40,733 nt of DNA from Solobacterium sp. (GTDB lineage Bacteria; Bacillota_I; Bacilli_A; Erysipelotrichales; Erysipelotrichaceae). Positions 34,120-40,733 of the stretch are shown here, in pieces (the first letter of the stretch is position 1; every line of letters starts with the position of its first letter). The stretch is from positions 1 through 40,733 of the forward strand of contig JAFWCM010000307.1 in NCBI GenBank assembly GCA_017536885.1, read 5' to 3'. A program made the translations under genes and the position numbers. Below the pieces are notes generated by a model. The model worked only from the letters and a program-made list of their open reading frames with translations, was not told the origin of the DNA and made no database searches.

Positions 34120-34554
34120 ATGATTAAGAATATCAATCACGTCAGCTTTACCGTCCATGACCTGGATCAGTCCGTTGCCTTCTACCAGAATGTTCTGGGA
34201 CTGAAATGCGTGAGCCTTGCGGAGAGGGATGAAGCGTTTTCCTCGGCGGTTTCCGGAGTCAAAGGAGCCGAGATGAAAATCGCCTATATGGAAGGGCCGA
34301 ACTGTTCCATCGAGCTGATCCAGTATGTCAAAGGGGAAGGAACGCGGATCGACAGCCGGACCAATAACCCCGGAAGCACGCATCTCTGTTTCCATGTCAG
34401 TGACTATGATGACTGGATGAAGCGCATGAAGGATCACGGTGTGGCCATGCGGGGAGAACTCTGCGTTGTGCCGGCCGGTCCGAACATGGGCAGACGCGTC
34501 TGTTATATGATGGATAACGAAGGAAACAACCTCGAATTCATCGAGAGTGTCTGA
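34120..34554 (+). CDS. VOC (glyoxalase/epimerase-fold) metalloprotein
   Basis: A 144-residue protein of the vicinal oxygen chelate superfamily made of two beta-alpha-beta-beta-beta units. All four metal ligands are visible: His in NHVSFTVHDLD, Glu in SIELIQY, His in GSTHLCFHVSDY and Glu in GNNLEFIES. Family members include methylmalonyl-CoA epimerase, glyoxalase I and dioxygenases; ValD of validamycin synthesis is a VOC cyclitol epimerase. In this setting, 16 bases after the cyclase gene, an epimerase of the cyclic product is a reasonable inference. ATG 34120 with AGAGGA upstream is preferred over an earlier in-frame start inside the cyclase gene. Confidence 0.87.
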   Translation: MIKNINHVSFTVHDLDQSVAFYQNVLGLKCVSLAERDEAFSSAVSGVKGAEMKIAYMEGPNCSIELIQYVKGEGTRIDSRTNNPGSTHLCFHVSDYDDWMKRMKDHGVAMRGELCVVPAGPNMGRRVCYMMDNEGNNLEFIESV

Positions 34555-34576
34555 TTTTTCTCAGGGAGTCTTCAGG

Positions 34577-35734
34577 ATGACGAAAGTACTTCAGATACCG
34601 AATTATTTCTATCCGAATATCGGCGGAATCGAGCAGGTCGCCCGCGACATCTCGGGTGCTCTTTCAACCGACAGTTCTTATGAACAGAAGGTGATCTGTT
34701 TTAATGAAACCGCCGCGGACGGCGATGTGGTCTGTAAAAGAGAAGAAACCGTGCATGATTTCGTGGACGGGGTGGAGATTATCCGCTGCGGCTGTTTTGC
34801 GAAAAAAGCTTCCCAGTCCCTTTCCCTGACGTTTGGAAAGGAACTGGAAAAAGTGATGAACAGCTTCCGTCCCGATGTGGTGATTTTTCATTATCCCAAT
34901 CCGTTCGAAGCTTCCTTTCTGATGAAATATCTGAAAGGAAATTTCCGCTTTGTGCTGTACTGGCATCTGGATATCGTCAAGCAGAAACTGCTCCGCCATC
35001 TGTTTGCCGGACAGACAAAACGGCTGCTGGAACGGGCGGATCTTGTCATAGCGACAAGCCCCCTCTATATCGACGGCAGCCCCTGGCTTTCCAGATACCG
35101 GGATAAATGCATGGTCATTCCCAACTGCATCTCGGAAACCCGGATGACCGTTACCGATGACATCCGAAAAAGAGCGGAAGAGATCCGGAAGGAAAACGAA
35201 GGGAAGATTCTCTGTTTCGGGGTCGGAAGGCATATTCCCTACAAGGGATTCACCTATCTTGTTCAGGCATCGAAACTTCTCGACGACCGGTTCCGCATTG
35301 TGATCGGCGGAAAAGGGGAACTCAGCGAAGAACTGAAAAAAGAGGCAGAGGGAGATGCGAAGATCACCTTCCCGGGAAGGGTCAGTGAAGACGATCTGAT
35401 CGCCTATTATCTTGCCATGGATATCTTCTGCTTTCCTTCCGTCACGAAAAACGAAGCGTTCGGGATTGCCCTGGCGGAAGGTATGTATTTCGGCAAACCT
35501 GCCGTAACCTTTCATGTGGCAGGTTCCGGGGTCAACTATGTCAGCCTGAAGGATGTGACGGGGCTGGAAGTGCCTAACGGAAATGTGCGGGTCTACGCCT
35601 CTGCGCTGCGGACCCTTGCGGAGGATGAGGCACTGCGTACCCGCATGGGAAAAGCCGCCAGGGAAAGAGTCGAAACGCTCTTTCTCACTTCCTCCTTCCG
35701 GGATCATATTCTCGATATGATGCGCAGCCTGTAA
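34577..35734 (+). CDS. GT4 glycosyltransferase
   Basis: A 385-residue GT-B family 4 enzyme starting VLQIPNYFYPNIGGIEQVARDI. It has IRKRAEEIR then FGVGRHIPYKGFTYLVQA, ITFPGRVSEDDLIAYY and the EX7E-like FCFPSVTKNEAFGIALAEGMYFGK, plus GLEVPNGN. The DXD-free donor site is typical. It may transfer the residue made by the cyclase branch (inference). An earlier in-frame GTG at 34547 would overlap the VOC gene, but AGGGAG lies 8 bases before ATG 34577. No terminator is seen after it; a damaged small gene follows. Confidence 0.92.
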   Translation: MTKVLQIPNYFYPNIGGIEQVARDISGALSTDSSYEQKVICFNETAADGDVVCKREETVHDFVDGVEIIRCGCFAKKASQSLSLTFGKELEKVMNSFRPDVVIFHYPNPFEASFLMKYLKGNFRFVLYWHLDIVKQKLLRHLFAGQTKRLLERADLVIATSPLYIDGSPWLSRYRDKCMVIPNCISETRMTVTDDIRKRAEEIRKENEGKILCFGVGRHIPYKGFTYLVQASKLLDDRFRIVIGGKGELSEELKKEAEGDAKITFPGRVSEDDLIAYYLAMDIFCFPSVTKNEAFGIALAEGMYFGKPAVTFHVAGSGVNYVSLKDVTGLEVPNGNVRVYASALRTLAEDEALRTRMGKAARERVETLFLTSSFRDHILDMMRSL

Positions 35735-36152
35735 ACACTGCCGCATCAGGAATCCTGCGGCGTTTGGAAAGAACTGTGAACAGGAAACTCTCAAAGGCTG
35801 CTGCAGCTCTGTTTCTCTGCATCGCAGTGACTGGAATTTTCATGTGTCTCTGTATGGGTATTGCGGTAAAGGAGATATCTTTCTGTATCAAACCTGTCCG
35901 GAAGAACGCGAACATCGCTGTGATCTGATCCGCCGGCTCTATGCGGATCACGACGCGGCTCCGGAAGATCTTTCCGGCATGGATCATAGGATCCTCCTTC
36001 CGGCAAAGCGGATCACACCGGAGTTTTCACCCGGGGAAAAAGCGGAGTGCATGTTTGAAAATGAATCGATCCGGATCTGAAAGTTTTGTTTATAAAACAG
36101 AACCATACATCAATAATTGTTCGTACATCAGAGAGATCAAAAAGGAGAGGCT
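35735..36152 (+). other. Gap between GT4 and neuA, holding a broken small gene
   Basis: The 418 bases hold a GCCGC/GCGGC imperfect hairpin near 35742-35763, the pseudogene candidate at 35776-36080, and a short AT-rich stretch with GTTTATAAAAC (about 36087) before the NeuA ribosome binding site. No clear promoter with both boxes was found. Confidence 0.5.
35776..36080 (+). pseudogene. Frameshifted small membrane or secreted protein, candidate
   Basis: A GTG at 35776 opens a frame that reads a good signal-anchor (MNRKLSKAAAALFLCIAVTG, then IFMCLCMGIAV), which stops at about 35928. From about 35860 another frame reads a plausible soluble tail (KGDIFLYQTCPEEREH, then LIRRLYADHDAAPEDL, ending ENESIRI at the stop near 36080). 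Joined by one indel near 35865-35880, they would make a protein of about 100 residues with an N-terminal membrane helix. Family unknown. This reading is a hypothesis; programmed shifting or two chance frames are alternatives, and the ribosome binding site is weak. Confidence 0.35.
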
Positions 36153-36851
36153 ATGAAAAATATTGCTGTGATTCCCGCCAGAAGCGGATCGAAGGGACTT
36201 CCCAACAAGAATATCAGACTGCTTGCGGGAAAGCCGCTGCTTGTTTATTCCGTCGAGGCGGCCCGCGCATCGGGTCTGTTTGACACGGTCATGGTGTCTA
36301 CGGATTCCGAAGAATATGCAGAGATCGCAAGATCTGCCGGTGCCGAGGTTCCGTTTCTGAGAAGTGAGGAAATGTCATCGGATCATGCGGGATCCTGGGA
36401 AGCGGTGGAAGAAGTTCTGGACAACTACCGCCGGCTCGGAAAGGAATTTGATACGGTGACATTGCTGCAGCCGACATCTCCCTTAAGAACTGCGGAGGAT
36501 ATCCGCAATGCGTTTGCGATTATGGAAGAGAAGAACGCAAATGCGGTTATAACAGTCTGTGAAACAGAACATTCTCCTCTGCAGTGTGATGTTCTTCCGA
36601 AAGATCATTGTATGGATCAGTTTGTCAGTAAATCCGCAAGGGATCAGCGCCGTCAGGATATGGACACCTATTACCGGGTCAACGGGGCGGTCTATCTTGT
36701 AAAAACGGAATATCTCCTTGAAGATCACGATATTTGCCGCAATCAAAGCTATGCGCTTGTCATGGACCGCCGGCGCTCGGTTGACATCGATGATGAAATT
36801 GATTTCAAACTGGCAGAAGTGCTTCTTGCCGACCGGAAAGAGCGGGAATAA
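36153..36851 (+). CDS. neuA: CMP-nonulosonate (sialic acid-type) cytidylyltransferase
   Basis: A 232-residue enzyme that joins CMP to the anomeric hydroxyl of a nonulosonic acid made by NeuB. It has the signature IAVIPARSGSKGLPNKNIRLLAGKPL, then VMVSTDSEEYAEIA, LQPTSPLRTAEDI and YYRVNGAVYLVKTEYLL, and ends with the SVDIDDEIDFKLAEVLL segment that carries the two metal-binding Asp residues. Length fits the short bacterial NeuA/LegF class without a C-terminal esterase. AAGGAGAGG precedes ATG 36153. It lies about 8 kb from neuC, beyond the cyclitol-like block and the broken gene, and closes the glycan locus. Confidence 0.93.
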   Translation: MKNIAVIPARSGSKGLPNKNIRLLAGKPLLVYSVEAARASGLFDTVMVSTDSEEYAEIARSAGAEVPFLRSEEMSSDHAGSWEAVEEVLDNYRRLGKEFDTVTLLQPTSPLRTAEDIRNAFAIMEEKNANAVITVCETEHSPLQCDVLPKDHCMDQFVSKSARDQRRQDMDTYYRVNGAVYLVKTEYLLEDHDICRNQSYALVMDRRRSVDIDDEIDFKLAEVLLADRKERE

Positions 36852-37792
36852 TAAGAAGCCCCGCGATGCAAGTTGTGATCTGCCCCGGCTTATCTTCCTT
36901 ATGCATTGTTTACAGGAATCGGATCATTACTGCCGAACCGCAAAGCAACGCAAATCTGTTTTACGATAAATTCAATTTTGAATGCCCTTGTGCATTCAAA
37001 AAGAATGGCCCAGTACTGACCCCGCAGTATGATCTGGAACTGAGACATTCTTATGTGCAGCGAGAACTTATTGGCGGGAAATCAAAGTTAGTTTATCACG
37101 GGCGTTTTGCCTTTTATGCCCGTTTGATCTCTCTGATTAAGCAGCCATGATTGCAGAAGAGTGTCCTCAACCGGATTGTCTGACCACGAATTGTTCTGTT
37201 TTAAATATTCTCAGGTGCACTGAACAATAGGCATGCCTCCAATATCCGATCATTACATTCTTTTATAAGTTCTCAAAACTGCATATTTTATGCGCAATGG
37301 GATCAGCCTGGGTATGGTTGGCGCTTTTGATTAACCTCCGGATAACTTAACTGCACGCTGTGAATTTCTGTAAGGCGCAGAGAAAACATCGTTTTATTTG
37401 AACTTCGGTTTTTAAAAATGCTGTACTGTATTTGCTTTCAAGGTTTTATGGTCATGAGCTTGCCTTTTTGATTCACTGCTTCAGGCGGTTTATGCCGTCT
37501 GATCTGAACCGGGCAGGACTGTTTGCCGTGACAATTCTTCCCAGCGTTTATGGTGCCTGTCGGGGCGAACAGGAACTTTTATATTTGTGCCGTATCTTGT
37601 AAGTCAGATCCATTATTCTGAAGATTGATTCTTCCTGGGATCGGTCAGTTTTATCGGTACGAAAGGCATTCCTGCAAGACTTCCAGGAGGCAGGTTCTTT
37701 GCGGCGCAGTTCCGTCCCTTGTCAGGCGGGACAGGTTCTGCGGTGGGAAGCTGAGGTATCATATACAATGGTATGCAGAGGTCAGACAGAGT
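36852..37792. other. AT-richer gene-free stretch between neuA and the CotH gene
   Basis: No convincing gene is seen in 941 bases. Base composition is visibly more AT-rich than in the flanking genes, which suggests decayed or transferred DNA. An open frame at 36866-37150 has no ribosome binding site or recognised family. A perfect inverted repeat TTTTGAATGC-CCTTGT-GCATTCAAAA lies at 36976-37001, and ACGGGC/GCCCGT pairs near 37098-37124. Neither is followed by a clear T-run. No transposase or terminal repeats were found. Confidence 0.5.
36976..37001. repeat. Perfect 10-bp inverted repeat
   Basis: TTTTGAATGC (36976-36985) and GCATTCAAAA (36992-37001) flank a 6-nt loop. It is A- and T-tailed on both strands within the arms, so it may be a weak bidirectional terminator for neuA, or a remnant end of a mobile element. 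Confidence 0.45.
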
Positions 37793-40357
37793 ATGAGAGC
37801 ACTGATATTGGTATTGTTTGGAATTCATGTGATACCGGTACTGATCACGGAACTGATTCTGCGCTCCGGTTCCTTTCTTTCGGAAAAAGAAAAGCGGATC
37901 GGAACCCTCATCAATCTTTTGATCAATGCGGTGTTTTTTCTTGCGGTGATGATCCTGCTCTATCAGACAAATCCGATCACAATGCTCAGAAATCTTCTCA
38001 CCCTGAACTGTTCCTATCAGGATGCGGCGCGGCTTGGAAGTTCCTGTCTTCTGTGTCTTCTGGTGCCTGTTCTTGTGTGGTTCTGGCGAATGACAATGAT
38101 CTCCCGCAGGGGAGGTGGTACAGAACCATTCCGAAGGAAAGGCAGTGTCCTTCTCTTGTTCTGCTTTGTTCTTTTTTTCGCAGTGATCAGCTGGTATGTT
38201 TCTCTGGAAGGAAACAAACACATCACCCTGGACGGCTTCTGCCGGAAAACCGAAATCCTCAGAGATGGAGAGGAAGAGGAAGAACTCTCCTGGGTTTCGA
38301 TCCGCAATAGCGGCATCCTTGCCTATGAAGTAAAAAGTCTCTATGTTTCCGACAATGAAGACAATCTCCGCAGCTTCCGGCTGGAAGAGGATACCATTGA
38401 TCCCGGAGAATCTTCGAAAACCCTGATCTCCGCCGATGAAACTCTGGATATCAAAAAAGACGGAGGATCTTTTGTGATCCTCTCCGATGCGGCCGGCAAT
38501 GTATTGGACCGCATGGCGGTACCGGCGCTTTTGAAAGAGGAAGCTTATGTAAAAAACGGAGAGACCTGGAGCGTGATCAATACTGCAGAAGAGGTCATCG
38601 CTGCCCCGGTATTCTCCTCTGACAGCGGGTTTTATAAGAATGCGTTTGATCTTACTCTTACCGCAGAAGAGGGACAGAAGATCTATTACACCCTGGACTG
38701 CAGTGATCCGACTGTTGACTCGACTCCTTATACCGGTCCGATTCATGTCTATGACCGAAGTGGGGAACCAAACCAATACCGCTCGATCCGCAATGTTCAG
38801 CGCGATTATCCGATGCTGGAGTTTGATGACCCAGGCCCGGTAGACAAGGCGTTTATCGTACGGGCCATTGCCGTGGATGAAGCCGGCAATACCAGCAAAC
38901 CCGTCACAAACTCCTATTTCATCAACCTGGGAAAATATGCAGGTCATAAAGTGGTTTCCCTTGTCACCGACCCCGCCAATCTCTTCGATCCGGAAAAGGG
39001 CATCTATGTCACCGGCGCAGAATATGATGAATGGTACCGGCAGTATCTTGACGGAATCATCACACTGAAAGAGGGAGAAAGCACGGTCAGTGCTGCACCG
39101 AGACCTCATTTCCGCCTGCGGGGAGAGGAATGGGAAAGAGAAGCCGACTTTGAACTCCTGAGCGGAAATGAAATTCTGCTGAGCCAGCCGGTGGGAATCC
39201 GGATTCAGGGCGCATATTCCTCCGGACTGCCGCTCAAACGCTTTTCGGTGTATTCCCGGAAGAAGTACAGCGGAAACAAGTATTTTGATCAGCCGCTTCT
39301 CGGTGACATTCCAAGTCATTCCATTGTTCTGAGAGAAGGTTTTCTGAACGCCTTTACAGAGACTCTGACAGAAGACCGGCACAATGAAACGCTGAGATCC
39401 ACACCGGCTGCCGTCTTCCTGGACGGAGAGTTCTGGTATTACACATACATTCAGGAGAAGTACAGCGGAACTTATTTTTCCGAACATCTGGGTCTTAGCC
39501 CTGATAATATCGTGATTGAAAAAAGCCTTCCCGATACCGGCTTGATGGAAGAGATCGATTCTTTGGATGTGTCAACGGACGAAGGATATGCAAAGATCGG
39601 GGAACTTATGGATATCCAGAGTTATATCGATTTCATGTGCATCAACACGTATCTCGATAACGAGGACACCTACGAAGAAAAGAATATCCTGATGTGGAAA
39701 AGCATCATTAAGGAAAATGACGGACCGGGAGACGGAAGATGGAGATGGGCTTTGTATGATATGGATCTTTTGTGGTTAACGGAAGACCGGGACCATAAAA
39801 AAGATGAACCGGCATATGCGGTCAATACATTCACTCTGGGAATGAGTCCCGAGATGACTCTGAACTACAACGCAATGACCCAGCCCTTCTTTCTGAAGCT
39901 CCGGGCAAACCAATCCTTCCGGAAACAGTTTGTTCTCACGTTCATGGATCTGGTCAATACGGATTTCAAACCGGAGACTGTCCTGCCAAAACTGGAAGCG
40001 TGGGATGGCTGGGGCGAAGTAACACAGGAGCACTGCGACTTCTTTCAGAAGCGCGCCGATTACATCGTCCCCTGTATGGCGGAGTATTTTGATCTGAAAG
40101 GAAGCCTTGAAACCGTAACCCTGACTTCCAATCGGCCGGAGTCTGTGATATCACTGAACACGACTACCCCCGTTGTTAAGGACGGTGAATGGAGCGGCAG
40201 ATACTATACCGATTACGCGGTGAGTGTCTCAACAAACGAAAGCGGCTTTGATCACTGGGAGATCACAGCCAACGGAACCACAGAAACAAGAACCGAACCT
40301 TCCATCGAAGTTCCGGTAACGAAAGGAGGAACAGTGATTCATGCGGTATTCCAATAA
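37793..40357 (+). CDS. CotH-kinase family membrane protein with CHB_HEX_C-like domain
   Basis: An 854-residue protein. Four TM helices lie at about 1-23, 36-60, 85-105 and 118-138, then a large outer region: a lamin-tail-like beta segment (about 150-235), a chitobiase C-terminal-like domain (about 255-345; KIYYTLDCSDPTVDSTPYTGP), and the CotH domain (about 375-780; VTGAEYDEWY, GIRIQGAYSSGLPLKRFSVYSRKKY, YYTYIQEKYSGTYF, RWRWALYDMDLLW with the catalytic Asp pair). The C-terminus is a beta-rich module. CotH domains phosphorylate proteins in spore coats; the natural substrate here is unknown and the four helices are unusual for the spore type. The frame opens at 37625, but ATG 37793 starts the first TM; its GAGG is 12 bases away, so the start is only fairly sure. 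It overlaps the next gene by 17 bases. Confidence 0.88.
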   Translation: MRALILVLFGIHVIPVLITELILRSGSFLSEKEKRIGTLINLLINAVFFLAVMILLYQTNPITMLRNLLTLNCSYQDAARLGSSCLLCLLVPVLVWFWRMTMISRRGGGTEPFRRKGSVLLLFCFVLFFAVISWYVSLEGNKHITLDGFCRKTEILRDGEEEEELSWVSIRNSGILAYEVKSLYVSDNEDNLRSFRLEEDTIDPGESSKTLISADETLDIKKDGGSFVILSDAAGNVLDRMAVPALLKEEAYVKNGETWSVINTAEEVIAAPVFSSDSGFYKNAFDLTLTAEEGQKIYYTLDCSDPTVDSTPYTGPIHVYDRSGEPNQYRSIRNVQRDYPMLEFDDPGPVDKAFIVRAIAVDEAGNTSKPVTNSYFINLGKYAGHKVVSLVTDPANLFDPEKGIYVTGAEYDEWYRQYLDGIITLKEGESTVSAAPRPHFRLRGEEWEREADFELLSGNEILLSQPVGIRIQGAYSSGLPLKRFSVYSRKKYSGNKYFDQPLLGDIPSHSIVLREGFLNAFTETLTEDRHNETLRSTPAAVFLDGEFWYYTYIQEKYSGTYFSEHLGLSPDNIVIEKSLPDTGLMEEIDSLDVSTDEGYAKIGELMDIQSYIDFMCINTYLDNEDTYEEKNILMWKSIIKENDGPGDGRWRWALYDMDLLWLTEDRDHKKDEPAYAVNTFTLGMSPEMTLNYNAMTQPFFLKLRANQSFRKQFVLTFMDLVNTDFKPETVLPKLEAWDGWGEVTQEHCDFFQKRADYIVPCMAEYFDLKGSLETVTLTSNRPESVISLNTTTPVVKDGEWSGRYYTDYAVSVSTNESGFDHWEITANGTTETRTEPSIEVPVTKGGTVIHAVFQ

Positions 40358-40733
40358 ACCCACAGAACCTGTGTCTGCGTATTTCCGAACCCATCCCAAT
40401 CTCGGAAGAATTCTTGCATTGATTGTGCTTGTCCTTGCCCTGGGTGTATGCTGGGCAGTCGGCTTTGTCGTTGAAAGAGAGGCCGGCAATAAACATAACT
40501 ACATCGGCGTGCCGATGAGTGAAGAGGTGATCGAGAAGGAATTCTCGTATCTTGCGCCCAATGAACTCGACTGGACGACGGAAAGCGCGGAGTATAAAGA
40601 CATCGATCTGAGTTCCGCCGAAGCGCCCCTGGAAATTCACGAGGGAGGAGATTACCGACTGAAGGGAAAACTGAACGGGCAGATCCATATCAATGCGCCG
40701 GATCAGATCGTGCATCTGTTTCTTGACGGAACG
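40341..40733 (+). CDS. Membrane-anchored carbohydrate-binding protein (Cthe_2159-like), cut by window edge
   Basis: The first 131 residues are visible and the frame runs off the right edge. A TM anchor at about 24-44 (ILALIVLVLALGVCWAVGF) is followed by a linker and GGDYRLKGKLNGQIHINA then VHLFLDGT, which matches the start of the Cthe_2159 beta-helix family that binds acidic polysaccharides (polygalacturonate). Position next to a CotH protein is a known arrangement; polyphosphate-polymerase-like (VTC) and DUF4956 genes are often part of it and might lie just outside. GGAGG precedes the ATG by 11 bases inside the end of the CotH gene. Confidence 0.75.
   Translation, partial: MRYSNKPTEPVSAYFRTHPNLGRILALIVLVLALGVCWAVGFVVEREAGNKHNYIGVPMSEEVIEKEFSYLAPNELDWTTESAEYKDIDLSSAEAPLEIHEGGDYRLKGKLNGQIHINAPDQIVHLFLDGT

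Noticed and set aside
24965-36851. Complete legionaminic or pseudaminic acid pathway
   Set aside because: The dehydratase, aminotransferase and acetyltransferase genes such pathways need are absent from the window.
36866-37150. A 94-codon open frame after neuA
   Set aside because: No recognised domain or ribosome binding site; a transposase remnant was considered, but no motif supports it.
37613-39487. A 624-codon open frame on the minus strand opposite the CotH gene
   Set aside because: No recognisable family or ribosome binding site; the plus-strand CotH domain is unambiguous.
1-40733. CRISPR arrays, tRNA or rRNA genes, complete insertion sequences
   Set aside because: I saw no regular spacer-repeat array, no tRNA T-loop pattern in the gaps, and no transposase with terminal repeats.

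Overview
The window reads as chromosome of a low-to-mid GC anaerobic Bacillota, perhaps Erysipelotrichales-like. The support is strong AGGAGG-type ribosome binding sites, U-tailed hairpin terminators, a flavin reductase-rubredoxin fusion typical of anaerobes, and a Gram-positive type surface-glycan and CotH set. The lineage is inference; no rRNA, tRNA or CRISPR array was seen.

Left part (1-15.9 kb) holds short independent units: a frameshifted AAA/DUF4143 ATPase running off the left edge; a FIST-sensor diguanylate cyclase; a manC-manA pair for mannose activation; an acyl-CoA synthetase on the minus strand; a 1.4-kb gene-poor gap with candidate structured RNA; a high-molecular-weight rubredoxin; a secreted NAGPA-domain protein with two SH3 repeats; a 1013-residue MscS-type channel with two extracytoplasmic sensor regions; and nagB. 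Most units end in clear terminators.

The middle and right (15.9-36.9 kb) form a large surface-polysaccharide locus. It starts with a membrane-anchored GT2 and a divergent DUF6020-like polytopic protein. A tightly packed plus-strand run follows: GT4, GT2, GT2, a Wzx-type flippase, a surface-carbohydrate GT, NeuB, an ATP-grasp enzyme, a PHP phosphatase, NeuC, a GAPDH-like dehydrogenase, a glycerate-kinase-like protein, a LicC/IPCT-like nucleotidyltransferase, an SDR, a sugar phosphate cyclase of the AroB fold, a VOC protein, another GT4 and, after a damaged small gene, NeuA. Many genes overlap by ATGA, so they are probably translationally coupled.

NeuB, NeuC and NeuA can account for a CMP-activated nonulosonic acid. 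The embedded block from GAPDH-like to VOC (29.3-34.6 kb) is not needed for sialic-type sugars. Its cyclase + VOC + dehydrogenase + kinase + nucleotidyltransferase content resembles C7-cyclitol pathways of the validamycin type. I propose that it makes a nucleotide-activated cyclitol (carbasugar) or unusual polyol for the surface glycan; this is the best candidate for an undescribed system here.

The right end (36.9-40.7 kb) has an AT-richer 0.9-kb gap, then a four-TM CotH-kinase protein overlapping the start of a membrane-anchored Cthe_2159-like carbohydrate-binding protein that runs off the window.
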